Below, piece by piece: positions 1 to 9,875 of a stretch of 64,000 bases of DNA (within the stretch, counting starts at the first letter, position 1; every line of letters begins with the position of its first letter). A program made the translations under genes and the position numbers. The notes under the pieces were generated by a model. That model did not search any database. It worked only from the letters and a program-made list of their open reading frames with translations, and was not told the origin of the DNA. Origin of the DNA: Podospora pseudocomata (taxonomy: Eukaryota > Ascomycota > Sordariomycetes > Sordariales > Podosporaceae); NCBI RefSeq assembly GCF_035222375.1, contig NW_026946364.1:930001-994000 (forward strand). The letters run 5' to 3'.

Positions 1-7
1 CCACAGC

Positions 8-3000
8 ATGCAGTGCTACACAGAGCTAACGCCGCCGACGGCTGTCACCCACTCCCTCACACTCCAACTAATTCCAGGCCAGGGCACGAACCTCGTGGTC
101 GCAAAGTCGTCTCTTCTCCAGATATTCAGAACAAAGATCGTATCGACCGAGATTGATGCTTCTCAGCAGGGCAGCGGTGCTAGGACACGAAACGCGGGCC
201 GATACGAAAGCCGGTTAGCGAATGACGACGATGGGCTTGAGGCATCGTTTCTGGGAGGGGACAGTCTTGCGTTCAAGACGGATCGCACCAACAACACAAA
301 GCTGGTGCTCGTTTCAGAGATTTCACTGTCTGGAACCATCACGGGGCTAGCAAAGATAAAGTCGCAAAACCTGAGGTCAGGCGGTGATGCACTGCTCGTG
401 GCCTTCAAAGACGCGAGGCTCAGTCTGGTAGAGTGGGACGCCGAACGCCATGATCTGTCGACCGTGTCTATCCACTATTACGAACAAGACGAGCTGCAGG
501 GAAGCCCATGGGCGCCACCTCTATCCAACTTCACCAATTTTCTTGCGGCAGACCCGGGAAGTAGATGCGCGGCGCTCAAGTTTGGCGGCATGAATTTGGC
601 CATCCTGCCCTTCAAGCAGGCGGATGAGGACATTGATATGGATGATGACTGGGACGAGGATCTGGATGGCCCTCGACCTGTCAAGCAAGAAGCCGCCGTT
701 GTAAATGGAGGTAGCAGCATAAAAGAGACACCCTATTCACCATCATTTGTCCTCCGACTCTCCAATCTTGATCCAAGTCTCCTCCATCCTGTGCATCTGG
801 CCTTCCTGCATGAGTACCGAGAGCCCACCTTTGGCATTCTCGCCTCGACTGTCAACGCCTCCAACTCCCTTGGCCGGAAAGATCACTTGGCATACATGGT
901 CTTTACCCTAGATCTGCAGCAGCGGGCTTCGACAACCATCCTGTCAGTCCCTGGTCTCCCGCAGGATCTTTTCCGCGTTCAGCCTTTGCCAGCCCCCGTC
1001 GGCGGTGCTTTACTCGTGGGAGCGAATGAGCTGATCCACATCGACCAGTCGGGCAAGCCGAACGGTGTAGCTGTCAACCCCCTCACAAAACAATGCACCT
1101 CCTTTGGCCTGTCTGACCAGTCCGACCTGAACCTTCGGCTCGAGGAATGTACCATCGACGTCTTGTCAGCCGAGGAGCTTCTTGTCATCCTGAGCGATGG
1201 CCGTATGGCGTTGGTTACCTTCAGGATAGACGGTCGTACAGTGTCTGGTCTTGACGTCAAGCTGCTCCCTTCAGAAACAGGCGGTTCTCTCATCCCAGGC
1301 CGCGTATCAACACTCTCAAGGATAGGCAAGAGTGTCATGTTTGCCGGTAGCGAGGAGGGTGACTCTCTCGTTTTTGGCTGGACAAAGAAGCAGAGTCAAT
1401 CAGGAAGAAAGAAGTCACGGCTCCAAGATGTAGGCCTGGACATCGATATGGCGGATGAGGAGGATCTTGACGAGGACGAGGACGAAGATGACCTTTATGC
1501 CGAGGAACCAACACCCAAGCAACAGGCTGCCGCAGCTGCCAGCAATGTCAAGGAAGGTGACCTCACTTTTCGAATCCACGACCGGCTGCTGAGTATTGCG
1601 CCCATCCAGTCCATGACGTACGGTCAACCCGTGGATGCACCCGGCAGCGAGGAGGAGCAGAACTCGGCCGGCGTTCGCAGTGAACTCCAATTGGTATGCG
1701 GCGTAGGAAGGAATAAGTCTTCCGCAATGGCGATCATGAATCTTGCCATCCCACCAAAGGTTATTGGACGCTTCGAGTTCCCTGAGGCGAGGGGATTCTG
1801 GACAGTGTGCGCAAAGAAGCCTGTGCCAAAGTCACTGCAAGGTGATAAGGGACCCGGCGCGATTGGAAATGACTACGGTACCTCGGGCCAGTATGACAAG
1901 TTCATGATTGTCGCTAAGGTCGACCTGGACGGCTACGAGAAATCTGATGTCTACGCCCTTACCGCGGCGGGCTTTGAAAGCCTCACTGGCACAGAATTTG
2001 ACCCTGCTGCCGGCTTCACCATTGAAGCAGGCACTATGGGCAAAGACAACAGAATCATTCAGGTTCTCAAATCGGAAGTCCGCTGCTACGACGGAGATCT
2101 CGGTCTCAGTCAGATAGTGCCGATGATGGACGAAGAAACGGGAGCTGAGCCTAGAGCTACCAGTGCGAGCATTGCCGACCCGTACTTGCTCATCATCCGC
2201 AACGATCAGAGTGTTTTTATTGCTTCGATCCACGACGATAACGAGTTGGAAGAAGTAGAAAAGGAGGACAAGACGTTGGCGACCACAAAATGGTTGACTG
2301 GATGCCTGTACACAGACACCAATGGTGTGTTTGGGGAAGAGTCGGGTGACAAGAAGGCTAAGCTGCCTGAGAGTATTCTCATGTTTCTTCTTAGCGCCAG
2401 TGGTGCTCTTTATGTAAGCTCCCTTCTCGGTTGGGTCATGTGTACAATACTGACTCCACGCAGATATACCGCCTCCCTGATCTGTGCAAGCCAGTATATG
2501 TAGCCGAAGGGCTCTCATACATTCCCACCGGGCTCTCGGCTGACTATGCCGCGCGAAAAGGCACAGCCAAGGAGACCGTGTCTGAAATACTGGTGGCTGA
2601 TCTGGGTGATACTACCGCCAAGTTCCCGTATCTCATTGTATGTTGTTTGTCAATGTTGTGGCAACGTGGTAGTCGCTAATCATGTCTCCTAGCTCCGTCA
2701 CGCGAACGATGATTTGACGATATATGAGCCTTACCGATATCAACTTGGCGCTGGACTGGAATTTTCAAAGACTTTGTTCTTCCAAAAGATCCCCAACTCG
2801 GTGCTGGCGAAAAGCCCAGCAGAGGAAACGGACGACGAGGAGGTCACACACCAAGCGAAGTGCCTAGCGCTGCGGAGGTGCAATAACATCGGCGGGTATA
2901 GCACCGTCTTCCTCCCCGGGCCGTCCCCCAGTTTCATCATCAAATCATCCAAATCCATGCCCAAGGTACTGCCGCTACAAGGCGCAGCAGTCACAGCCAT

Positions 3001-4495
3001 CAGCTCTTTTCACACTGAAGGATGCGAACACGGGTTCATATATGCCGATTCCCACAACATCGCAAGGGTATCGCAGCTCCCTAAGGACTGGAGTTTCGCC
3101 GAGACTGGGCTAGCGGTGAAGAAGATACCCATTGGTGAGGACATTGTCGCCGTGGCATACCACCCTCCATCGCAGAGCTATGTTGTAGCCTGCAATACTC
3201 CGGAACCTTTTGAACTTCCAAGAGATGACGACTACCACAAGGAATGGGCCCGCGAAGTTTTGCCTTTCAAGCCGACACTGGAGAGGGGAACACTGAAGCT
3301 CATCGGTCCCAGTACATGGACTGTGGTTGACACCATCATTATGGAACCCTGCGAGAATGTGCTCTGCGTGGAGACACTTAACCTGGAAGTTTCGGAAGCC
3401 ACCAACGAGCGGAAACTTCTGATTGGTGTCGGTACCGCGATCACAAAAGGCGAGGATTTGCCTACCAGGGGGGCTGTTTATGTCTACAACGTGGCTGACG
3501 TTATCCCGGAGCCCGGGAAGCCAGAGACGGGCAAGAAGCTGAAGCTCATTGCGAAGGAAGATATTCCTCGCGGTGCCGTCACGGCGCTCTCTGAGATTGG
3601 TACTCAAGGTCTCATGCTTGTTGCTCAGGGGCCGAAGTGCATGGTGCGTGGTCTCAAGGAAGATGGGACCTTGCTCCCGGTAGCATTCATGGACATGAAC
3701 TGCTATGTCACCAGCGCAAAGGAGCTTCCTGGGACGGGGTTGTGCCTGATGGCTGATGCTTTCAAGGGGGTGTGGTTTACGGGGTACACCGAGGAGCCAT
3801 ACAAGATGATGTTGTTTGGCAAGAGCAATACCCGACTGGAGGTATTGAATGCTGATTTCTTGCCGAACGGGAAGGAGTTGTCGATCGTGGCATGTGATGC
3901 GGAGGGACACATTCATATTCTTCAGTTTGATCCAGAGCGCAAGTGACACCTCAAACCATACATGACGTTTACTGTTTGCTAACTTTTATATGTAGACCCG
4001 AAATCTCTCCAGGGCCATCTGTTACTGCATAGGACGAGTTTCAGCACAGGCGCCCACCACGTCACCAAGTCGCTTCTCTTGCCCTCGACACTGTCACCAG
4101 ACAACAAGGAAGATAATGAGGAAAATGGAGCCACATCTCGTCCACACATTCTGCTGCTTGCCTCTCCGACTGGCGTGTTAGCGGCTCTCCGTCCACTGTC
4201 AGAGGCGGCATACCGGAGATTGTCGTCTCTGGCTGCTCAGTTGACGAATTCTTTGACCCACGCGGCAGGGCTGAATCCAAAGGGGTACAGAATGCCGTCT
4301 GCTACTTGTCCTCCTGCTGGAGTAGATGCTGGTATAGGGAGACACATTGTTGACGGCACTATCCTAGCTCGCTTCTCGGAGTTGGGAAGGGCAAAGAGGG
4401 GAGAGGTTGCTGGCAGGGCTGGGTATACTGGACCTGATGAGATCAGGGGAGAACTGGATGGTGTGCTCGGGTGGGCGGGGCTGGGTTACTTCTAG
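8..4495 (+). CDS. CFT1: CFT1: cleavage and polyadenylation factor subunit (CPSF160/CPSF-A family), 4 exons
   Basis: Scaffold subunit of the nuclear cleavage/polyadenylation factor that recognises pre-mRNA 3' ends. The exon model is 8-2413, 2464-2637, 2693-3938 and 3996-4495, giving 1,441 aa, close to the usual family length. The N-terminus (MQCYTELTPPTAVTHS) is the conserved CFT1 start, so the gene appears complete despite lying 7 nt from the window edge. The protein is mostly beta-propeller sequence (MMS1_N-like in the first two thirds) with a C-terminal CPSF_A region. Acidic inserts lie near residues 203-220 and 480-500. Introns 1 and 2 have GTAAGC and GTATGT donors. Intron 3 only joins the conserved DPE-H-PKSLQGHLL segment if its donor is GC (GCAAGT at 3939) with acceptor TAG at 3993-3995; a GCTAAC branch site sits between. 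Family and boundaries are confident; the GC donor is inferred from frame and protein conservation. Confidence 0.95.
3939..3995 (+). other. GC-AG intron 3 of CFT1
   Basis: 57-nt intron with donor GCAAGT, branch-like GCTAAC near 3978-3983 and acceptor TGTAG. The last base of exon 3 (C) plus AC from exon 4 makes His, giving DPEHPKSLQGH in frame. The only GT nearby (GTGACA at 3943) would put exon 4 out of frame. Confidence 0.85.
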
Positions 4496-4897
4496 GCAGC
4501 GTGTATATCGGGTAGAAAAGTGTAAAAATGGCTAACATGGTAGCTTAATCATTATTCCTACACAGGAAGTAAGGTGTTCCGCGATGGCATGTACAACCCT
4601 AACCCACTACTTCATCCCCGAACCGCCAAGATATCCCGCCGCCAAGCTTCCTCTACAAAGCGACCTTGCAACCGTTCTTATCGCCGCCGCCAAAATTTCT
4701 CTTATCGCCAATTCGCCTCGAGCTCTCTCCGGCGCGCAGTTTCGTCGCAACTTTCTTGATCCCTTCATCTTTGGCGCGACGATACATCACCCCTATAAAT
4801 ACCACCTCATTTTCCCTACCCTTTCATGCCTCAATAATACACCCACACAACCCCTGAATTTCCCACCAAACTTGAAGTTCGCCCTCCGCGAGCGAAA
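4496..4897. other. Intergenic: CFT1 3' flank and TMA23 promoter
   Basis: 402 bp between tandem genes. It contains the CFT1 3' end region and, close to the TMA23 start, a TATA element and a C-rich leader. No coding sequence is credible here. Confidence 0.7.
4794..4800 (+). promoter_or_regulatory. TATA box of TMA23
   Basis: TATAAAT about 98 bp upstream of the TMA23 start codon, followed by a CT/CA-rich leader. This is the expected geometry for a short-leader TATA promoter. Confidence 0.6.
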
Positions 4898-5593
4898 ATG
4901 AACGCCTCCGCCCTCCTCCAGTCCCAAGGCTGGCTGGGCAAAGGCCACTCCCTCGACTCCCACCGCTTCGGTTCCTCCTCCACTACCCCAACCCAATCCG
5001 GCCGAAACGCCCGCGGCTTGGTGAACCCCCTCCTCATATCCCGCAACACCGACGGCCGCGGCATAGGCAACAAGACGCACTACACCTCTGACCAGTGGTG
5101 GCTCTCGGCTTTTGACCAGAAGCTCAAGGGGTTGGACACGACAAACTCGAAGGAGGGTATTACCCAGACTGTCACGGAGGGGAAGCTGGATGCGGTGGGG
5201 AGGGTGCAGGAGGGGAAGTATACCGGTACCAAGGGGCTGTATGCATTTTTTGTGAAGGGGGGGTTGTTGGAGGGGACGGTGGAGGTTGGGTTGCTGGGGG
5301 ATAGTAAGGAGGGGACTGCGACGCCTGATGGGGGGAGTGAGAGTGGTGGGGGGTTTTCGTTGAGGCAGCAATTGGCGGCGAAGAGGGCGAAAAGAGAGGC
5401 GAAGAAGGCGGGGATGACGAAGGAGGAGAGGAAAGCAAGGAAAGAGAAGAAGGAGGCGAAGAGGTTAAAACGGGAGGAGAAGGTGAGGAGGAGAAAGGAA
5501 AAGGAGGGGAGGAAAAGGGAGAAGGAGGAGAGGAGGAAAAGGAAAGAGTTGAAGAGGAGGAGGAGGGCGGAGAAGGATAAGAAGGTGAAATGA
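4898..5593 (+). CDS. TMA23: TMA23-like nucleolar G-patch protein (GPATCH4 type)
   Basis: 231 aa in a single exon. The N-terminus (LLQSQGWLGKGHSL, then GRGIGNK) is a G-patch-like segment, followed by the QWWLSAFDQKLKGLD block and the GLYAFFVKGGLLEGT block found in yeast Tma23. Residues from about 155 to the end are an almost pure Lys/Arg/Glu tail, typical of nucleolar localisation and RNA contact. Yeast Tma23 is a nucleolar ribosome-biogenesis factor; by homology this protein should act there, possibly by stimulating a DEAH helicase as G-patch proteins do (inference). The coding strand is C-rich over the first ~200 nt and G/A-rich afterwards. The ATG has AAA upstream and a TATA box 98 bp away. 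It converges on THG1 with 185 bp between stops. Confidence 0.85.
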   Translation: MNASALLQSQGWLGKGHSLDSHRFGSSSTTPTQSGRNARGLVNPLLISRNTDGRGIGNKTHYTSDQWWLSAFDQKLKGLDTTNSKEGITQTVTEGKLDAVGRVQEGKYTGTKGLYAFFVKGGLLEGTVEVGLLGDSKEGTATPDGGSESGGGFSLRQQLAAKRAKREAKKAGMTKEERKARKEKKEAKRLKREEKVRRRKEKEGRKREKEERRKRKELKRRRRAEKDKKVK

Positions 5594-5778
5594 GAAAAAA
5601 AAGTGTGGGAAAAGCGAGATGTTATAATGATACCCTGGAGGAGAACAGGCCGTTGAGAACACTCCGGCCAGACTGAAATGTTGGGCGGGCATACGTGTTA
5701 TATCACAGGGCCTTGAAGGCTCGATCAGAAGTGATGGACAGATAGCTCGAAAAGGCTCGACCTTGATATTCATTAGAG

Positions 5779-6921
5779 TCAGGTCTCCTTGGGAACCTTG
5801 CCCGGCTTGTTAGATAGCAACCAAGGCCTCCGGTCCCAGAATTCATCCTTGATGATGTCAAGGTGCTCAATCACTATCCTGGCCTTGGCCCTCCTCTTTT
5901 TGTCGCTTTCTGTCTGGTTCTTGGATTGCTGGACTGGCTCGGCCAGGCTATCTGCTTCGGCTGCTGCGTTGTGGGTGGCTGGGTCTACCAGCTCGTACTT
6001 TTGCTTGTTAGCATCAAACCAGATGTCCGATACAAAGGGAATACTCACACCCCGGAACAGCACACTCCCCTTCTTATAAATCTCCGGCTCGTTGTTGTAG
6101 TTTATGCCAAACTTGGAAAACAAAATCTCGTTCTTGTCGGCAGCATACGTCCCCTTGAGCAACTCTTCCGCCTCGAGATTTCCCATGCCACCTTTCTGTA
6201 TGAGAGCCCAGAAGGTGGTGTTGTAGAGGTTGTTGATGTGGCAGTCTACCTGCCTCCAGCTCATGTAGTCCCGGAGGTTCTGCACGCTGGGGTAGCAGAC
6301 TGCTCTGCCGTCGAAGCTGGGTAAGGGGGGTGACAGGGGGGTGTCGGGGAAGTAGGTTGACCAGAGGTGGATGTAGTAGGATGAGAAGGTTGATACGATT
6401 GTGGTGACGAGTTTGCTTGGGGACGGTTAGTGAGTCACGATTGTGGGTGGTGAGTCGAATGGGAGGTAGGTACCTTGAGCGTCTTTCGAAGAGAGTGCAT
6501 GACTTGTGGAAGACGAAGCTGTGTAAGGGTCAGTTGTAAGCTGCTATGAAAGAAGAGGTCTGGGGATATACCTGTATTCATCGCTGATTCCGTAGGCTAT
6601 GGTGACCTCTGGTATCTCATACATGACTGCCTGAGCGGCAGCGTTCATGAGATCCAGAGCTCGCCTGTCGTTTGGTTTTTCGAAACCATATTTGCTTGAG
6701 AATCTAGTCAAGCAGAATGAAAGGGTTAGGAAGTGATGCCAAACTCATGTTTGTAACATTCATACTTTGTGAAGCCTCTCCCGTCGATTCTCACAACAAT
6801 CCATGTATTTAGCAGCAAGTTGTCTGGCTGCTCAAAGTTTTTGACATATTCAAATCTTCCTACTATATCAGCTATGTTCTACTTGCTGTGATTCGACATA
6901 ATCTTACTTTGAGTTCGCCAT
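5779..6921 (-). CDS. THG1: THG1: tRNA(His) guanylyltransferase, 6 exons
   Basis: Adds the essential G-1 nucleotide to the 5' end of tRNA-His (3'-5' polymerase). Exons in transcription order are 6921-6908, 6855-6766, 6703-6572, 6518-6474, 6415-6049 and 5997-5779, giving 288 aa, the normal length for a fungal Thg1. Catalytic metal ligands are visible: D29 in RIDGRGFTK and D76/E77 in YGISDEYSF. Other family blocks are HKSCTLFERR, the central SWRQVDCHINNLYNTTFWAL and the C-terminal WDRRPWL. Exon 1 codes only MANSK plus part of a codon; the 45-nt exon 4 is also very short. The last intron (5998-6048) is 51 nt, in frame and stop-free, so retention would add 17 residues instead of truncating the protein. 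It has a GTGAGT donor and a GCTAAC branch site. It is divergent from SWD1. Confidence 0.93.
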
Positions 6922-7265
6922 CTGATCTGGATATTTACAGAGTCTGAATTACTGTTACTTACGTCTTTGTCATGGAGAAAAAGGATGGCATTCCAGAACG
7001 TCTGGAAAGAAGCTCCAGAGATACCCCGCGTGCCGGGGACTTGCCGGCGGGGCGCTTGGCGCCCGCTGAAGCTGCACGGGCCTGGCCACCAAACCCCTGT
7101 CAAACAGGCGCCATCGAAGGTGCGGCTCAGCGGGTCTCTAGCGCATCGAGACCCTTGCAGCGGCCCATCAGTTCTTTTCTAGCGAGAACCGATGATGAAA
7201 GTCAACAATTCGACAATCCAGATTTCGAACTCGTGAAGCGACAACGTCGCCTCGACAAGTCCAAG
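6922..7265. other. Divergent THG1/SWD1 promoter region
   Basis: 344 bp between the two start codons. From 6972 the SWD1 frame is open upstream of the chosen start (98 extra codons, first ATG at 6972), but that stretch is low-complexity and resembles no WD40 protein N-terminus, so it is treated as leader or promoter. Confidence 0.6.
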
Positions 7266-8678
7266 ATGAATCTGCTACTTTCCGACGATTACCTGCTTCA
7301 AGACTACCCAGAGAACATTACCAACACCATTCGATCGGGTCACTCAACCTGTGTTCGCTTCAATCGCAAGGGTGATTACCTCGCGTCCGGCCGCGGCGAT
7401 GGAACCGTTGTCGTTTGGGACATTGAGACCATGGGCGTCGCCCGGAAGCTGCGAGGCCATTCTAAGCAAATACAATCGCTAAGCTGGTCACGGTGCGGTC
7501 GATACCTACTGTCGGCCTGTGCTGGTTGGAAGGCCATTCTATGGGATCTCCAAGATGGCAAGAAGTATCGCGAAGTGCGTTTCCGAGCGCCAGTCTACGG
7601 GGCTGAGCTCCATCCCTGGAACCAGTACGTTTTGGAGAGGACCTTTCCTTCCAGTCATCAATACTAACATATGCTCAGTCACCAGTTTGCTGCAGCCTTG
7701 TTCGAAGCCCAACCGGTCCTCGTCGATGTCCAAGACCGAAAAGACGTTCAACACCCTCTCCCGACCGCTCCAGAGCACGACACCGTGAAGCAGACCACAA
7801 CGGCGATGATATATACTGCGAAGGGAGCTCATCTGCTATCAGGCACCAGCAAAGGCCGACTGAATATTATCGACACCACAACCCACCAGCTCATCTACTC
7901 CGAGAAGATCGCCGAAAGGAGTGCGGTTCTTCTGTTGAGACTGACCGAATCTGGCAAAGACCTGCTTGTCAATAGCAACGATGGTATCATCCGAACGTTT
8001 CACCTGCCAGACCTCTCCGCCCCAGATCTAGATCCTGATACAATACAGTTGCCCCTTGAGCACAAGTTCCAGGACGTCGTCAACAAGCTTCGGTGGGGGC
8101 ATGTCACATTCAGCGCTACGGGGGAGTATGTAGCTGCCTCAGCTCATAACAACCACGAGCTTTACATCTGGGAGCGAGCACACGGCAGTTTGGTTCGTAT
8201 GCTTGAGGGGCCGAAGGAGGAGTCGACATATCTAGAATGGCACCCTCATAGGGCCTTGCTCGTAGCTTGTGGCGCGGAGACGGGCAGAATTAACATCTGG
8301 TCAGTCACAAGCCCACAGAAATGGTCGGCTCTGGCGCCTGATTTCGTCGAGGTCGAGGACAACGTTGAGTACATCGAGAAGGAGGACGAGTTCGACATCC
8401 ATCCCCACGAAGAGATTCAGAAACGACGGTTGGATCAGGAGGACGAGGAGATCGATGTGATGGGACCGGTGGGGAACAAGACAGAGCTGGAACAGGAGGC
8501 TGACAATTTCCGGGTGCCCATCCTCTTTGACCTGGGCGAGTCGGACAGCGAAGATGAGTTCATCAACGTCGGATTCGGGACACTGCGACGGAAGAGCCCG
8601 GGAGAGCAAGACGATGGTGAGGGCACTGGTGGTGAAAAGGCGCCCCCGAAAAAGAGAGGGCGAGCTAAGAAGAAGTAG
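7266..8678 (+). CDS. SWD1: SWD1: COMPASS (Set1C) WD40 subunit, RbBP5 homologue, 2 exons
   Basis: Core subunit of the Set1/COMPASS histone H3-K4 methyltransferase complex in the nucleus. Exons 7266-7624 and 7679-8678 give 452 aa. The start MNLLLSDDYLLQDYPENI matches the Swd1/RbBP5 N-terminus, which is why the upstream in-frame ATG at 6972 is not used. WD40 repeats include GHSTCVRFNRKGDYLASGRGDGTVVVWD (as separate motifs CVRF, LASG, VVWD) and GHSKQIQSLSWS...ILWD near residues 25-110, with further blades to about residue 335. The C-terminal ~115 residues are acidic, then basic (KKRGRAKKK), like the RbBP5 tail that contacts other COMPASS subunits. The intron (GTACGT donor, CTAAC branch, CAG acceptor) splits the His codon in LHPWN-H-HQFAA. 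Confidence 0.93.
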
Positions 8679-9875
8679 GGTGGCGGTCTATTAATATTGA
8701 GTAGTAATACGTAGTTGTAGTTATGATACCCCTGAATTCACCATAGACATCCATGAAGCATTGCATGAACATGACCCCTATGACGTGAAGCAGGAGAAGG
8801 GACGGAGGTATGTGCTCTGACAATCCCTACCTTTTGGCCGTCTCATGGTTGTGGTAACCTTTGGTGTGGCTGAATGAAGGCGTAACTAAGACATGGTTGT
8901 CTGAGTGTGCTCAAACCGGTACTCGGTTGAACACGAGCAGATGGCGCCTCATAGTGCAATGCCATACCACCGACCCCATCCACATTCTTGGGTGCGGGGG
9001 TTGATAGAGTGATTGTCTGCTCGGCGGCGTCATGGAAGTGATATATATGCTGCGGGTCTAGGTTTGGAGACTGATGTCCCAAAAGTCACTGGGCAGGCAG
9101 CCGTGGTGGGTGACACGCACAGCGACCTTGAGGGTACCTGTTGCATGGAGAGCGCTGTGGTGGCGGTTGATGGGTGGTTCGCAGCCGGCCAAGTCGCCAG
9201 CTGGTATCCCACAGTTCACTTGCTGGGCCCTGGTAGGTGCGTGCGCTGTGGTGTTTGCTCCTCCGCGGAAAAGTGGGCCCGTCCTCAAAGTGGGCTAGTC
9301 GTTGCCTCCTTCCCGCGTCGCTTTGTCCGTCAAGTCGAACTTTTCAGAAGCAAGCGGCGCCATCCGCTTCTTTTCCAAACCACCACTCAACAACCATCAC
9401 GACCGCCATCGCGGAACGCGTCAACCTCCCCCGATTCTTGTCGCCTGCAGCCATCGGCAAGCCGACAACACGTGTTGAACGCGGTTTAACGACTTTTCTT
9501 CGACTCTCCTTCGACTTGCGGCGCAAACTGGAGGCACTGAGCTTGTGATCATCGCTCCGTTGGGGCCGCTGGCCTGTGGACAGCGCAGTGGAGGATACCA
9601 TCGACTTTGCAATCGCAAAACTCATCCCTCGGCGACCGATCCATCAAAAATCCCGTCTTTGCCCGTCGTTCTCTTCCTTTACTTCGCTCGACATCGACTT
9701 TTTTCACCGACTTTTTGCGCGCGCGCAGCCCTATCGCGACCCGCCGCGTCTTTGTCAGGCTCTCTGGTCCTTCGACTACCGGCTGCTTGGACGACTCCTC
9801 CTTAATTAGCCCACCCGCCTTGCTTTTCCCCCATTCACAAAATCACGAAATACTTGAGCTCTTACAGCTTTCATC
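8679..9875. other. Intergenic: SWD1 3' flank and RPB1 promoter/leader
   Basis: About 1.2 kb. The right half (roughly 9640-9870) is rich in CT tracts that look like a transcription-start/leader zone for RPB1. Short open frames on both strands have no recognisable similarity. No TATA box close to RPB1 was seen. Confidence 0.6.

Noticed and set aside
6972-7265. 98-residue N-terminal extension of SWD1 from an upstream in-frame ATG
   Set aside because: The extension is low complexity and overlaps the divergent promoter with THG1; the family N-terminus begins at 7266. Kept only as an alternative.
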